Below, piece after piece: positions 1 through 12,777 of a stretch of DNA of 64,000 nt. The DNA comes from Vanrija pseudolonga (taxonomy: Eukaryota > Basidiomycota > Tremellomycetes > Trichosporonales > Trichosporonaceae): NCBI RefSeq assembly GCF_020906515.1, contig NC_085854.1, positions 310,001 through 374,000 on the forward strand, given 5' to 3'. A model generated the notes under the pieces. It made no database searches. It was given only the letters and a program-made list of their open reading frames with translations, and was not told the DNA's origin. The position numbers were made by a program, and so were the translations under genes. Positions within the stretch are counted from its first letter, which is position 1, and every line of letters starts with the position of its first letter.

Positions 1-3000
1 GAGGAGGACGCGTCAACTTACCCGCTGTCTTCTCGTCATCTGGCCCAGGCTGGCAGTCGTCGCAGTGTCAATGACGATTTGCCCACCATCGTTCCGCAGG
101 TCACGGCACCGTCGTCTGTCCTTGCCATTGCGGGCCTTTTTTGTTTGCTCCACCTCCCCGCACACTAGCTTCGATGGCTCTCGACGGCTCCAAGAAAAAT
201 AAGACTACTGCTGTGGGGTTGTCGACTTCATAACCACCCCAGCCCAGTTGGCCAGTTGGGTGGTGTAGTCGCCGTGCCTGGTGCCTCGATAAGCAACGAG
301 AGACTCTGTCGTGAAGCTCAATGTAGCCACGACCCGCGCATCACCCGATGGAGCACGCTGGAGTCGTGCACCCGCTCGGCGATTCCGCTCCGGCCGAACG
401 GCAGAACAACAGTGGGTACTACCCGCACGCGAATTCTGGGAACCATCATCGTGTGCTGGTATTGGGTGTCAGCACATGACTTGTGTCATCAGTGAGGACG
501 TATTGGAGCGCGGCTGCGTGGGCTACTGGGCGGGGCCTGGCAAAGATTAGCTTGCATTCCGCCGTGGATTACTCCACAACGAATGTGTGGTGCTTGCACA
601 AACCATATGTCACACTGCCTGCCAATCCGCCGCAAGCCATACAATCTGCGGTGAGATTGCGGCGACTATTCGAACCCGGGTCAGCTGCCTGATGCCATGG
701 TGCGTCTTGACACCGTCGCGGCACAGTCGTCGGCAGTCACCGCCATCCCACGCTGCACACGACCTCCCATGTCTATTCGTTTGCGCCTGCCTCCCGACGC
801 CAGGCCTCTCGGAAGCAGATGAGGAATGTAGCTCCGATACTTACGTGTTACTGGGTCTCGGTGTGCGAACCAAAGCGCGGTTTGATTTGTTACGCGCGAG
901 ACTAGGCAAATTATTCGCCCAGAGGCCGTGCTGCTCCCAATCAGATTATGCATCCCCCACTCCCCCCCGGTCTCCGGGCACACGCTCGCTCCTTAGCCCC
1001 AGGCCGGTGTACAGTGCCTCAGTTTCACAATTGTGCCTTCGTCGCTTCTGCGATGCCAGGACACTACGTTACCACCAGGCGGGGGACGCCGCTGCTAGGA
1101 CAATGCCGCCCCCACGGCAATTGACGTTGACCACGTCAAGGCTACGCTTGCCCTGCACCGGCGGGCCGCGGCCACATAGGCGCCACCCTACACCGGTCGG
1201 CGTAGCGGCCGTCGCCGCCACCTTTAGTTACTGCATGTATTCGTTACTACACGTATGCATTCCTAAACCCCGTTAGCAAATGAATCGACGTGAGTCAGTC
1301 GGAAGCCCCGATTTGGTGACGGGGGAGGCGCACAGGACAGGAGACGTGTTAACCAAACATAGGGACCCAACGCCACCTGTTCTGGATCCGAAATTCAGAA
1401 CACGGAACCATCAGCGCCTGCCAAGGGACTCGTGTCTGCCGCTGATTCTGTGGCTTCGCCTGAGAGCCAACAACCCCGAAAAGGCACTGGGGTTGCGACG
1501 CGCCGCGGCAAGCGTAAGGTCCGCGCTTTCGCATCGTGCACGGCGAGTCTCCTCCCTCACGCAAGAGTGTAGGACACGTTACGTTGCACCATACGATGGC
1601 GCGCAACACCTCGTGGTGGCTCAAGGCACTTGAATGGGCAGCCACGATGACGCAGCGGCGGCGGCGAACAGGGAGGGAGGGGTTGGGTTGGGTTCGTTGA
1701 CGGTCTGTAGCGCGGCCCCCCTCCCAACTTTCGAGGCGGCAGTAGTCATGGTGGCACAAGGTCCCAGCTCCAACAGCACCCGCTCCCCAGTCTTCAGGCT
1801 ATCCTCATGGTGCAGGCTGCTGCCGTTGGGGGATGACAGCATCCGCCTCGAGACCCACGTACATGCCGATACGCGGGCGCCACGGTCGTGAGCGCCGGGG
1901 CCGAGTCGGACTGCGCATCTTGTCACACTCGGATGGTAACACAACACAACACCAAGCAGTTTCAGACAGCTTCCTTGTGTCGCCGTGAAGGCGCCTCGTG
2001 TGCGACAGAATCATCGTGGTGGACGAAGAACTTGTCGCAGACAAGTCAACGCCAAGCCACCCCGCCACCATTCCACCCCAAACCCCTGACCTCACCCTCG
2101 GTACTTCATCGGTGATGGTTTCGGACGGATAGGCATTGCCCAGGAAAATTAAAAAGTCAGGCGATGGACGGTCCCGGACAGGTCGAGCCGGTCGCCTGTT
2201 GGATGGTGTCCAATTGGTTGGGGTATATGCGGTGGCGCACAACCAGGAGGCAGCCTCCCGCCGGCGGAAGGGTTCAAGTGGTCCCCTAGACAGGCCGACC
2301 CTCGCCCCCTTCAACAGGTCAGAGGCGTCTGTCACCTTCATTCTTGGTTTGTCTCGTTTGGGAGCGTGTCACTTGGCCCTTGTAGAATGTGTCGGAGCCC
2401 AGATGATGGCGCAGGGTGTAGAATGGTGGCAGAGGTGACTGTCGCGCAGGTGGCAGCTCTCCAAGTCTGTCCACAGCCAGCCTAGCATCCGTGTCTTCCA
2501 TACCGTGTGCCAGGAGTGACGACGAACGTTGGTGCCACTCTGACGTGTGATCCATAAGGATCCATAAGGTTGAGTCCGGCCCGTTCACCGACTTCCTGAC
2601 GCCTCCTCGGCTGATTCTCCGCAGCGGATGGTTGACAAGGGCGAGCAGCCTGCAGCACCTCTGCCGCTCAGTCGGTCGGTCGGTCGGTCGGTCGGTCGGT
2701 CGGTCGGTCGGCACAGCATCGACGTCGATGCTTGCCTCCTTGAACCTTGCTGACGATTGAAGCGGCCGGATGGAGGGTCCAGGGCCCGAAAGCAAGGGTT
2801 CAAGGTGGTCAATGCTGGCGCCGCGTGCGGGGTGATCCTGCGTAGATCGGAGGCCCTCACGCGACGCCGCAAACGAAACCTAGTAGTGGCCAGAGAGGCG
2901 AGGGCTATGGAGACGGCCAATGTCTTCATTCGCCGAGAGCCAGCCCACTTCGGTGCTCTCGGTGCTCTCGGTGCTCTGCGTCGCTCGCGGCCATAGCAAT

Positions 3001-5624
3001 AGTCTCCACCGGATGAATGGACTCGTAGGGGGCAGGGTGATGCAGGGGCATCGGTCCATTCTGAGTGGCACCGTGAGGGAGTCAGGGAGGGCGCCTGGTA
3101 GATGGCGTAGATGTTTAGGACCTTACAAGGTGGGGGCGGGGTGATCACCCTTGCCCTTTGTGAGGCTCGAGCGTCGCGTTACCGGATGCTGAAGGTCTTT
3201 CACATACGGCGGTGCGATGGCGGCATGGCCGTATCGTCAGTGGCGGAACTAACAGTGCGAAGGTTGAGGGCATCGCTACGCGCGAAGGCTGAACAGGCGT
3301 CGCGATGTCACGCGGCGGAGGCGGCCGCGACAGCGGTGGGGGCGGCGGCGGCGGAGGCGGCGGCGGTGGTCATGGCGCAGCGCCTCATTCCCTCCGCTTG
3401 AGGCGCCGCGCGACACTGCCGCCCACGCGGCAGAAAATCGAACATGGTGCGTGACGCCCCGGGCGGCCGAAGTCATTCGTTGGGATGTAAATCTCGAAGA
3501 GAAGGACAGAGGGAGACGTGTCGTGCGCCAGTCGCGTCGTCGTTATCCGCGGATTTGGCACGCGAGTCACTGAATGGGATCGCTCGCCCAACCGCCCATG
3601 AAGAAAACGAATCTCGGGACGTATCGTAGATAGCAGAGCGTCCGGATCGGACAAGGATCGTCGGGCAGTGTGATGTGTCTGCACGAGCGTCGACTGCGAG
3701 TTTGAGTGACTTTGACCTTTGGGGTCGAGTCCTGAGAGTTTGTTTTCCCTATCCGTTCACTTGGGTCCTCGACACGCTTAATTCATTGTCGTCATGGCGG
3801 CACCAATAGAGAGTCCCCCCACCTTGGCAAGGTCGGCTGCGAGCAGAGGCCCAGAGATGCATGCATCAGAGCAAGCTTGAGTGAATGCGCAGCAAAGTGA
3901 GAAAGTGTGTGCATGGCTTGAGGATGCAGCCCTTTCTTTCCCTTTGGCTGACAGCAGCCAGAGAGAGACGCCGGGTGGGGAGCGATTCCGATGCAGGGCC
4001 CTTAGGATTCCTGGAACCGGACCCACTTTGAGCGACCACCGTTGCACCGTACACCAAACAACCAACTTGACTACGCTCTCACTCCCGTCAGCCTCCGAGT
4101 CACAAACATACACGTCAGACTCTGGGCACACACACGACAGTCCAGTGCAAGAAAAACGCGACGAGGAAGCGGTGACGACCATACACGCAAATCGCGCATC
4201 AGGTAGCGACTACCCCACGCGGAACTGCTCCCTCCCTGGCTGAACGACACGCCGCGAGCTCAACAGCCGACTCTCCAACAGCCGGTTTCGCATTTGCCCA
4301 CCGCAACCGACGACTCTCTCTGGAACCTCCCCGTCTCGCCCCCCCTTGTTCTACTCTATCTCCGCTACACCTCTGCTCGCTTGGTAGGCCGCTCCAATCC
4401 AATTGTGTTGGAGCTGGCTCAACGATCTCTGGGCTCTGGTGGGCAAGCTGCCGACTCAGCCCTTTGTCGCGAACAGTTCACCTCCCTGCGGCTGGTTCAA
4501 GACTCGTGCCCGGCATTTCCTCCTTCAATAGTGTCTCCAGGGGCCGGCGAGGTCACTCTACAACAGGAACCCCTTGGGTAAGTCTGGCTATCTGGCGCGA
4601 GTGGTCGTCGCACGCGCTCCTCTCCTCCCCCTACTGTCCCTCGCCCGTCATCGCCGCAGCCGGGGGCTCCCATTCCCCAATAACCGCGGCCTGCTCGTCA
4701 TGCTACGAGCAGTCATCGCTGACATTTTCAGTGAGCTGCTCGTTCAGCCCGTCTCGTCGCCGACAGCGCCGACCACGCCGCAAGTCCTACGCCACCTGGC
4801 GAGAACGATCCTTAGCACCACCCACTCTCTCTCGCTCTCGACGATCGAGCCCACACGAATCGCGACGCCACCCCGGTCGCCTTGTCTCTCGGGAGCAAGC
4901 AAAGAGCCGAGAGCACTAGCTGCAAGGGGTCCGGGGGCTAGCAACAGATAATTTGCCGTCGCCGAAACCATCGTCGTGCACAGTCGTCGGCCGTGCGCGT
5001 GTGCTGGCTCGACTCGGCGCTGCTTGAGCGGCTGCAGCGGTTGTAAGGCTTCAGAGGCAAGGCTTGTATTGGTTTCCTAGGAATTGCCCCCGGAATCGGT
5101 ACTTGCCTCCCTCGGCACCCTTACCTTCCTCCCCCACCCTGGCGAGGTTGCTGTACACGCAAGGGAACGGTAACTCATTGGCCCGACGATTGGGGGTTCA
5201 ACAGAACGCCTCAAACACCCTCTCTTCCTGACTCCTCTCTCATCTTCACTCCCTTCCGACAGTGGGTTGGCCCACACCCCCCTGTTGCTGGCCTCGTCGC
5301 TGGCGTTGCCGCACCCACGGTCAACACCCCACCCCACGCCTACTCCCCACATACATTAATACATATCCCCCGTTGGAGTGCACCAATCGTCCTTCCTTCT
5401 CCTCCTTACACCAGCTGTTTCGGCTGCCATCGTCCTGCTTTTGGCTCCGATCACCGCGTCACCTCGAGAACCATCACAAACACGACAAGCTCCCTTGATA
5501 TATCACTCCACCTACACACCACCACCAACTTCGCCCATTCCTGTTGTCACCCTTCCATCCTTCTGCCACAATAACTTTAACACTCCCCATCCGACGTCCA
5601 CACTCGTTACGCATACACCACGAC
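1..5624. other. Gene-free stretch, 5.6 kb
   Basis: I see no convincing coding sequence on either strand. Open frames here are short, carry no recognisable motif, and cannot be chained through splice sites into a sensible protein. The stretch holds one (GTCG)n microsatellite, a short triplicated GGTGCTCTC unit near 2955-2980, and a pyrimidine-rich leader (about 5370-5600) in front of the zinc-cluster gene. Base composition looks less GC-rich than the genic part. It could be a long regulatory region, a decayed locus or an unrecognised lncRNA gene. Confidence 0.5.
2671..2711. repeat. (GTCG)n tetranucleotide microsatellite
   Basis: About ten perfect copies of GTCG in tandem in gene-free DNA. The repeat is read directly from the sequence and has no coding role that I can see. 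Confidence 0.95.
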
Positions 5625-8108
5625 ATGAGCACCGGCGGCGGTATGAGCGGTGTACAACGAGGTGGCACTGCACCATATACCGCTGCCGCCGCAGTTGCGG
5701 GACAACCAAGCCGTTCACGCCACCCCGACCATCATCATCGGTATCGGCCCTCTAATACCTCACCGAGGGCGCCTGTGGGCTTCAGCGTTTCAGAACTGGT
5801 GAACAGGGATGCTCCTCCACCGCAGCGATCACCGCGCGAGTCATGGGAATCGCAGCGGCAGCAACAGTCCTACTACGATCCCGCGGGTGGTGTCGTTCCG
5901 CATCGCCGCCCAGTGTCGCCGCCAGCGGGGCCACCCCCGCCAGTTCCAAGCGCTCCCCCACCTCCAAGACGGAGTGATTCATCAGCCTCCCTTCATCAAC
6001 GCCGATCCCCACCCCTTCCCTCACCTACATATGGTTACCAGGAAGGCGAAGGTCGGAGTTCCTCGTGGCGCCACAGGGCAGATCCGGCCTATGGACATGA
6101 TAGGGAGCAACCTCAACCCTCATCAGCTCGACCTCCAAACCGCGAACAACATGTGTCAGAGTACCCGTACAATAATGAGGAGGCCTCCCACCTTCACAAC
6201 TCTAGATACTACGCCGGTCGACCGCGAGTTGACCACCCACCGCCGCCGGAGCCTTCTCAGCCCGTTCACCCTGGGTAAGCCAACCTTGGCCAGGTAGTAG
6301 CTCACGTAAAGTCCTTCTGCATCATACCCTCCGGTGAACAGGCGTGGTAGCATCGCAACACCGTTGTAAGTGAAGCGGGATTTCAGTTGTCGCTTGTTGA
6401 TCGCTGACTTCGCAGGCCTTTCGACTTGCCTCCCCCATCAGTTCCTCGAGACATTTTGCGATACGACCCCGGAGACGCGTTCCTTCGTGGATGGAATGCA
6501 GCGCTGGCGGCATTGGCTGACAGAGAGCGTGAACATCCGCCTTCTGGCTTCCGTGAGACAAGGGATGGCGTGATACGTGAGTGATGGAGTAAAATCTCCT
6601 TTTTGCGACACAAATGCTGACATTGTGGTTTCTTATTCTTGCTCGACAATGAAATGTTCGGGGCGTTTACAGGAGGATTACCAGCCACGAGTACTGTGTC
6701 ACGAGGTGCAGAGCGAAGTGATGCGGAGTTGGATCGCAGGCGAGAAATGGAACATCACGAGCGCGAGATCGCCTGGCAGCGTGACAGGCAGCTTCAAGAG
6801 CGTCGACGTGACTCTCTCCGCGATGTTCGCGATCCTCGCAACGCCCGCGATCTTCGAGACACCCGTGATCCACGCGACAATCACCACCCTCGCGATCCCC
6901 GCGATGGTCGTGAGCTCGACCCCCGCTTAGAACGCAATCATACCTTGGACCGTTATCCCAGTGTCGATGACCGACACCAGTTTGGGCCAGAATCTCGTGC
7001 CCCAGGTGATCCGCTTGACCACCCCGTTGCTGCTTCCCATCACCATGATGGTCCGTTGCGTGGGCCGCCTGGATCGTACCCAGGACCAAGGGGTACACCG
7101 GTACCAGCTGTTGGACCTTCACCAGACTACCAACCACAGTATCGCCGATTCGCTTCTCCGGTGCCAAATGGACACCATCCACACAGTCATCACCCTCACT
7201 CGCAGTCTCATCCCCAGCCTCCACCATACCACGCCGGACCAGCCACGGCCCAGTATCCACACCCCGCGTACGCTCCCGGGTGGCCTGTTGATCAAAATGG
7301 TCGCCCGATCCCAGAGAGCGAGTACCCGCCCCAGCATCTGATCTTCCAATCGCCCGCTTCTCTTGGCCCACCTCTTCCCGCCACGGGTCCACAGGCAACT
7401 ACGCCACCTCGATCACGCCAGCAAATTTCGTGCTACATGTGTAGACAACGCAAGGTTCGGTGCTCTGGCGGTCGCCCGTGCGAAGCGTGCGTCAAGATCA
7501 AGAAAACCGACGAGTGCGACTACGAAAAGAATGTCCGACGTCGTGGGAAGGGCAAGCGAGGCAGCAACGACCAGACAAATGGGAGTCCAGAGGGAGACAA
7601 CGAGGAAACTCCTTCGCGGAGCGACAAGAGCGGCGCCACAACATCGAGGCCAACCGATAATGTCGGCGTCAAGCCTGACGAGGAGCAGGACGAACTCGAG
7701 GACGACGACGATTCAGCCAGCCACCAGAATCACCGCCGACGCGCTCACACGAACGGCAGCTCGTCGACACGACCACCCCGGCGGAACCAATCGGAGGAAC
7801 CGGAGCAAAAACCTGTCACCAGTGACGTTGAAGCTGGTAGTAGTGGGCAACAAGCGCAGAGGGCAAAACCGGCACAAGAGGCTGGCTCGGCTGAGCGTAA
7901 GCGCCGCTTCGACCCAATAGGATCCGAGGCGCGGTCCCCGCCCCAGCGGCAGGGCTACAACCACCGGTCTACGACGCAAGCGCCATTGCAGCCGCCTAGT
8001 TTGAATTCGGACCGATTGGACGTCAAGCGGCGACGTACTACCCCGAGCCCCCAGCCCGAGTCTTCGTCGGCTGAGAATCGCGATCGTGACGGCACGCGGG
8101 GAAGGTGA
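5625..8108 (+). CDS. Zn2Cys6 fungal-type transcription factor
   Basis: Four coding exons (5625-6274, 6342-6365, 6416-6576, 6673-8108) join in phase to about 756 residues. I chose the ATG at 5625 because the frame upstream has no ATG. A canonical binuclear zinc cluster lies at about residues 532-560: CYMCRQRKVRCSGGRPCEAC followed by a sixth Cys eight residues on (CX2CX6CX5CX2CX8C). Right after it comes a basic stretch (RRRGKGKRG). The rest is low complexity: Pro-rich N-terminus, an Arg-Asp repeat region encoded near 6740-6930, and an acidic run (EDDDDSAS). The cluster sits in the C-terminal half; most family members carry it at the N-terminus. No fungal middle-homology domain is visible. It is presumably a nuclear DNA-binding regulator with unknown targets. 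The frame ends at 8106-8108, but a protein-like continuation lies in another frame up to 8217 (see findings). Confidence 0.85.
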
Positions 8109-8217
8109 CGGTGAGGTTACCAAGCTCAACAAGTGGGACAAGTGGGGCTTTGACCCGGTCGGCAAGGCGCCGCCGGTCAGGTTCAACAGGAATCGGTCAG
8201 GTCCCAAGGCGTCGTAG
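8109..8217 (+). pseudogene. Out-of-frame C-terminal continuation of the zinc-cluster gene
   Basis: From about 8101 the +1-shifted frame reads EGDGEVTKLNKWDKWGFDPV, then continues through a basic Pro-containing tail to TAG at 8215-8217. This looks like ordinary coding sequence and follows the upstream frame directly, separated only by a G run at 8097-8100. No intron with a usable branch site and acceptor restores the phase. Either one G too many is present (sequencing error or a true frameshift allele), or splicing here is unusual. The upstream CDS is otherwise intact. Confidence 0.5.
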
Positions 8218-11200
8218 GGTTCCACGTCTACTCGGTTCCTCCGGCTGTATGCAGTCGGGTGGCAACTGGGCTGGTATGGATGGTCAATGGAGTAAAAGGT
8301 GGACGTCACCGCCAGGGGTCAGGTGGCCTTGTGGTCACCTGCCCCGTGCCGCGATTACATGTGCACCCGCGTAATTAATCCGTTGCCAGGTTGCAGCTGG
8401 CGCTGCCGTTCGGCTTGGCAAAAGGGTGCTGCATCGTTTAAGACTAGTACAATGACGATAACACGACTTTACGACGCACGGCAGATGCAGCAGAATGAAC
8501 TGAAACACCCGCGTAGAGCAGTGGATCATGATTGAAGGGCTACGATGTGGGGGAACAAAGGCTGGTGGGAAAGCGACAGGGCGGGCTGAGAGTCAGGTGG
8601 TGCTGGCTGCCGGTTGCAGACATAGCGCCTTGGCCTGGATACTGCGCATGTCGTGAGAGGTTGTTGGTACCGCCTCTTGGCTTGTTCACTATTAGCCTCG
8701 GCTGTTGGCCAAAAGGGTGGGGGGGGGGGGGGCGGCAGGAATTCTGGGTGCGGCCGCCACTGTCACCATGTCTCAGCACCCCTACTCTTGAAAACCGCAA
8801 CCCAACTCGCTGCCCCAAAAAAGTCTCCTGGCAGAACGTCCTCGTCAAGGGCTGAGGCCAGCTATCAATGTGGCACAGGGTGGTTGGTGCATTCATGGGC
8901 TGGGGCAACCGGATTGGCGGGGGGGACGAGCCCAGTGGCGCCCCGCCAGGCTAAGAGCCACAAAACTAAACGCCCGCTAAACACGCTCAACCGCGCCCAA
9001 ACATCGCCTCGTCCAAGCCCTAACAATATGCTTGTTGCATCCATCCTCCTCCAACCCGAACCCCGAAATGGACGCCCAAGACATCGCAGGGAACAGGACG
9101 GCACGGCAAACGGGCTTGCGGCGCGCGGCGCCGTGCCTCGTCGCCCGCCCCGGCACGGCGCCAGCGCCATCGCTGCTACTACTCGTACTCGGCACCTGCT
9201 GCGGCCGGCTTCATCATGGCGCCGCGCGATAATAGCGGCGCTTGGACCAGGACGGAGCGGGATCGGCGGAGGATATGCTCGCTATTTTTTTTGTTCGACC
9301 GCCCAAGACGAGACGCCGCGTCCTCGGCTTCCGTGATGGCGCGGTGCCATCGAGCGGCGAGCGGCTGTCGCGGACCCACTCTCGGGGACACGGAGTTCGG
9401 GGACGAGAAGGCTACGCGTGTCTGTCGGTCGCGCTAGACTGGCACTTGCGGGAGCCAGTCGATGCGGGCTCTACTCGTCGTGTGCTGCGGGCGCCGACAA
9501 AACGGCGTGGGTCATCGGCAGCCGGGAGGGACCATGCCGCTCGGTGCTCGACGAGACGACGCAGTCGTCGCGTCTGCAGTTCGGCTCCCAAAATGTCCTC
9601 GAGAAGGTCGCGACGAGTACATGTGATGGGCCCACATTGCAGCATCCGCGCGCGGTGGCTGTTTCAGCGAGGATATCGTTTCCTTGATTGACGAGGAGGT
9701 AGTGTCCAGCATTGACGATACGCGGTAGCCGCCCCACCGCGGCATCATCCGCAGCTCAGTCGATCACGCAGCCGACACTCTCCGTCTCGGCAGCAGCGCG
9801 ATCTACAATGCCGTCGGTCGGCACACGTCTGGCAGTGAGACAGGGGTGCGATGGTGCGACTCGGCACAGGTTGGCTCGGCGGCTCGCTGCCGGGCCACAC
9901 TTCCGCGTTTGGACGTTTCCTCAAGGCGCTACTGGCGTGGTCCAAAGTGACTATGAGGGTCTACGTGTACGCGACGAGGGCCGTCATGTCTTCCGTTGAG
10001 TGTCGGAGTGTTGTTCAACCTCGGTTCGGTGGCGACAGATGATGGATGGCAGGGTCGGCGTTGCCTCCATCACCGGGCGGGGATGCGTGACCGACCTTGT
10101 CCCCGCCACTTCCGACTGCGTCAGGTTTCTGGGCACCAAACTCCTGGACCATTTACGCACTTAGACTACTTAGCCTCTCGCTGACCACGCCGTCGATATC
10201 GGTTCCCCCACTTAGATGATGGGAGAATTACGCACCCGAGTCAGTCGTCGCCCACTGCACGGCTATCGCTGCCTGGTTCGCCTGCCTTGGCGAGACTGGC
10301 CAACAGATAGGGCGCACCATTCCACTGCGTTAGTGCCTCGCGGACGAGGTTGAGAACGACGGCTGAGTTGCTTGAGGTGGCGGGAACGGTGTTCAACGAG
10401 TTATTGGGGCAGTGGACGACTCGCCTCTGAACGTGGCTGTGCTCGATGCGGTCCACTGGTTTCAACTAAGCTTCGCAATTCCCCCCTCCTTCTTCCACTG
10501 ACGACTTGCAGCACCGACCGTCATAGGTCAGATATGTGGTACTCGACACGGCGCTGTTCATCAGACAACATGCTGAGACATAACCTGTGTGTAGGTTAGC
10601 TTTGGGTATGTCGATGCGACTGTAGCATGGGGCTGCTGACGATCAGTCTCTCATCCACGTCTTTGTCTCGTGTGCCCATACAATCGATCCTCTGGCAACA
10701 CCCATAATAATGTCGCCCTGATCTTGCTCAACATTTACTCTTGTCGGGAGACCTGCCTTCATGAGAGTATCGCTCGAAGTCGCGACACGCGACAGTTCAA
10801 GACAACAAATGCAGCGGTTCTACGGTGTCTCCAGAGCCCGATCAGCGAAGCGAGTTGATACGCACGCAGCACACACGACGAGTGCTTCAACATATATTTA
10901 GCGATACCAGGTAAATGTCCGTTTGAACCACGGGAACTTCTCCAAGACGACTTGGGAATACCATGATCCGGCTGCTATCCACCAGGTTGATGGCTGTGGA
11001 TCAGCCATCGTCCCGGGCTGGGATCGGCGAAACGGTCCCAAGACCGCTTCCATTTTTGGTGCGCGATTGCCAGCACGGAAGATGAACTACGTACCGCCGA
11101 GCAGGACCCACGCGCACCGCTCCGCGGCGGTCAAATTGACCCGGCAGAGCCAGGCATAGGTTTCTCTCTGGGCAACTTCCATCGGTACCGCCTCGTCTGA

Positions 11201-11758
11201 GACAACTGCGGACGGCCGTCTACGATCGCCGAGCGGGCATCGTGATCGACACAACAAACACAACACAGCTGCCATCAACATGTTTCTCTTTGGTTGTAAG
11301 GGGTGGGCTGGCCGGTCGTGCAGTGGATACCGTCTCCTGCTCAAGTGGCGGGATCGGCTCCCGGGTGTTTCGTATCAAGCAAGAGAGCGAGAAGGTCGGC
11401 AATGTTGATCACGGACCGGAAGAGCAGCGGACGTGAAGCAACTACAAGGCGCAGAATCTACTGCTAACCACGCTTGTGATGGCCTTATCAGCGGCGGGGG
11501 ATCAATCAACGCAGTGAGTGATTTGACCTCAGTTCGCGACTCCCATTTGCGAAAGGAAAATCCCTCGCTACATCTCCGCCTGCATGTTGATTTAACCCAC
11601 ACATCCTCAATGTCAGAAATACCCGCAGAGTCAGACAACTCATGTTTCAGCGTGAGCAGCTGCGCAGAGAGCCCCCGCCAACTTCCACCAGCCCACGATG
11701 ACAACCGCCCACCGCCCACCACTGCGCCCAAACACGCCGCATCCATCCCTTCTGCAGC
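8218..11758. other. Gene-free stretch, 3.5 kb
   Basis: Open frames here (the longest about 150 codons near 9242-9691) have Arg- and Ser-rich composition typical of GC-rich non-coding DNA and no known motif. Minus-strand frames near 9500-9740 and 10241-10465 look mildly protein-like, but I could not connect them or match them to a family. The stretch contains a 14-G homopolymer at 8719-8732. It may hold the decayed remains of a gene, but I cannot show that. Confidence 0.45.
8719..8732. repeat. Poly-G tract (14 nt)
   Basis: An uninterrupted run of 14 G in intergenic DNA. Length is likely polymorphic or error-prone. Confidence 0.9.
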
Positions 11759-12777
11759 CTACATAAAATCGTCGTCGCTCCAGTCGTCTTTGGCGCCCTC
11801 AATGGCCTCTTCGGTGAACATGCCCTCGTACGTGCGGTCGGCCTTCTGCTGTGCCCACTGTGCCTTTTGTTCTGCTGCTGCCCGGTCCTGCGTGGTGTCA
11901 GTCGGGAAGGAGGCCTACGTTCCAAAACCCACCCGCTCGATCGCCTCAGACTTCTTCTTGCGTCCCTCGGCGCGCAGGCGCTCCTGGCGCTCTGCCTCGT
12001 GGTCGACCTCCTTCTCCACCTTGGTCTTGTTCAGCCTGTTCACGATCGCATTGTCGCGCGTCGAGATCTTGACTGCCGAGGTTGTTAAAATTGTAATAAA
12101 TGCACCAGTTTCACACACAACGCACCCCGCTTGACCTTCTTGTCAGAGTGGAAGCTGACCTGGCCCACGGCCATGTCACCGGATTTCTGCTATCAGCCCG
12201 GCTCGAAGGGTACACAAACCTTGAGATTAGTAAACGGCGTGTAGATGATCTGGTTTTATTTTCCGCGTCAGTCGAGCCAGATAATATCAGTAGCATCCCA
12301 ACGCACCGTGATGCTGTCCTTCTTGTTACCTGCCCTCAGCTTGCAACCCCCGCACTCGGCACCCACCCTCGATCGAGTTGGCCTTGACGAGCTGCGCGGC
12401 ATCGTTGACCAGCGCAGCTGGCAGCGCGTCCCACTCGCCGTGGGGCTGCTCGTCCGTTTGCCGCAGGTAGACGTGGGCACTGGAGAGCTTGCTGCCATGT
12501 CAGCTTGGTAGGCGGCCAGTGCGCACTCGACGTGGAACCAGACATCAGTCGGCAGGCCGTAGCGGAGCAGCTCCTCGTCTGGGGTCAGCTTCGACGGGGT
12601 CCCTCGAGCTCACTTTCGACCTTGTCCCGCCCCCTGTGACGCTGTCAGCGCGCTCCTCCGCCACCCAAAGCTCACATGTAGATGGTCACGGGGGGAGACA
12701 CGGCTGAGGGGAAGAGCGTCAGCTGGTCCCAGGTGCAAGCGCTCGCACCCACCGTTTGACGTGAAGAAGAGGACCAT
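11759..12777 (-). CDS. CCDC25-like protein (NFACT-R/DUF814 domain)
   Basis: Ten minus-strand exons (12753-12777, 12676-12703, 12614-12633, 12527-12578, 12367-12491, 12307-12329, 12220-12249, 12126-12186, 11933-12072, 11759-11887) join in phase to 210 residues, close to the 208 of human CCDC25. The family signature is clear in order: MVLFFTSN start, IYMGRDKVENEELLRYG, DVWFHVDKLSSAHVYLR, LVNDAAQLVKANSI, YTPFTNLK, KSGDMAVGQVSFH. A charged helical tail follows (NRLNKTKVEKEVDHEAERQE) and the acidic end WSDDDFM. NFACT-R domains are RNA- or nucleic-acid-associated. Mammalian CCDC25 is also known as a membrane sensor of extracellular DNA; the fungal role is unknown. Introns are 33-57 nt and exon 3 is only 20 nt. 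The gene is divergently arranged with the ELYS-domain gene, sharing a 331-bp promoter region. Confidence 0.93.

Noticed and set aside
9242-9691. 149-codon plus-strand frame
   Set aside because: Arg/Ser-rich and motif-free; alternative frames on both strands are just as open.
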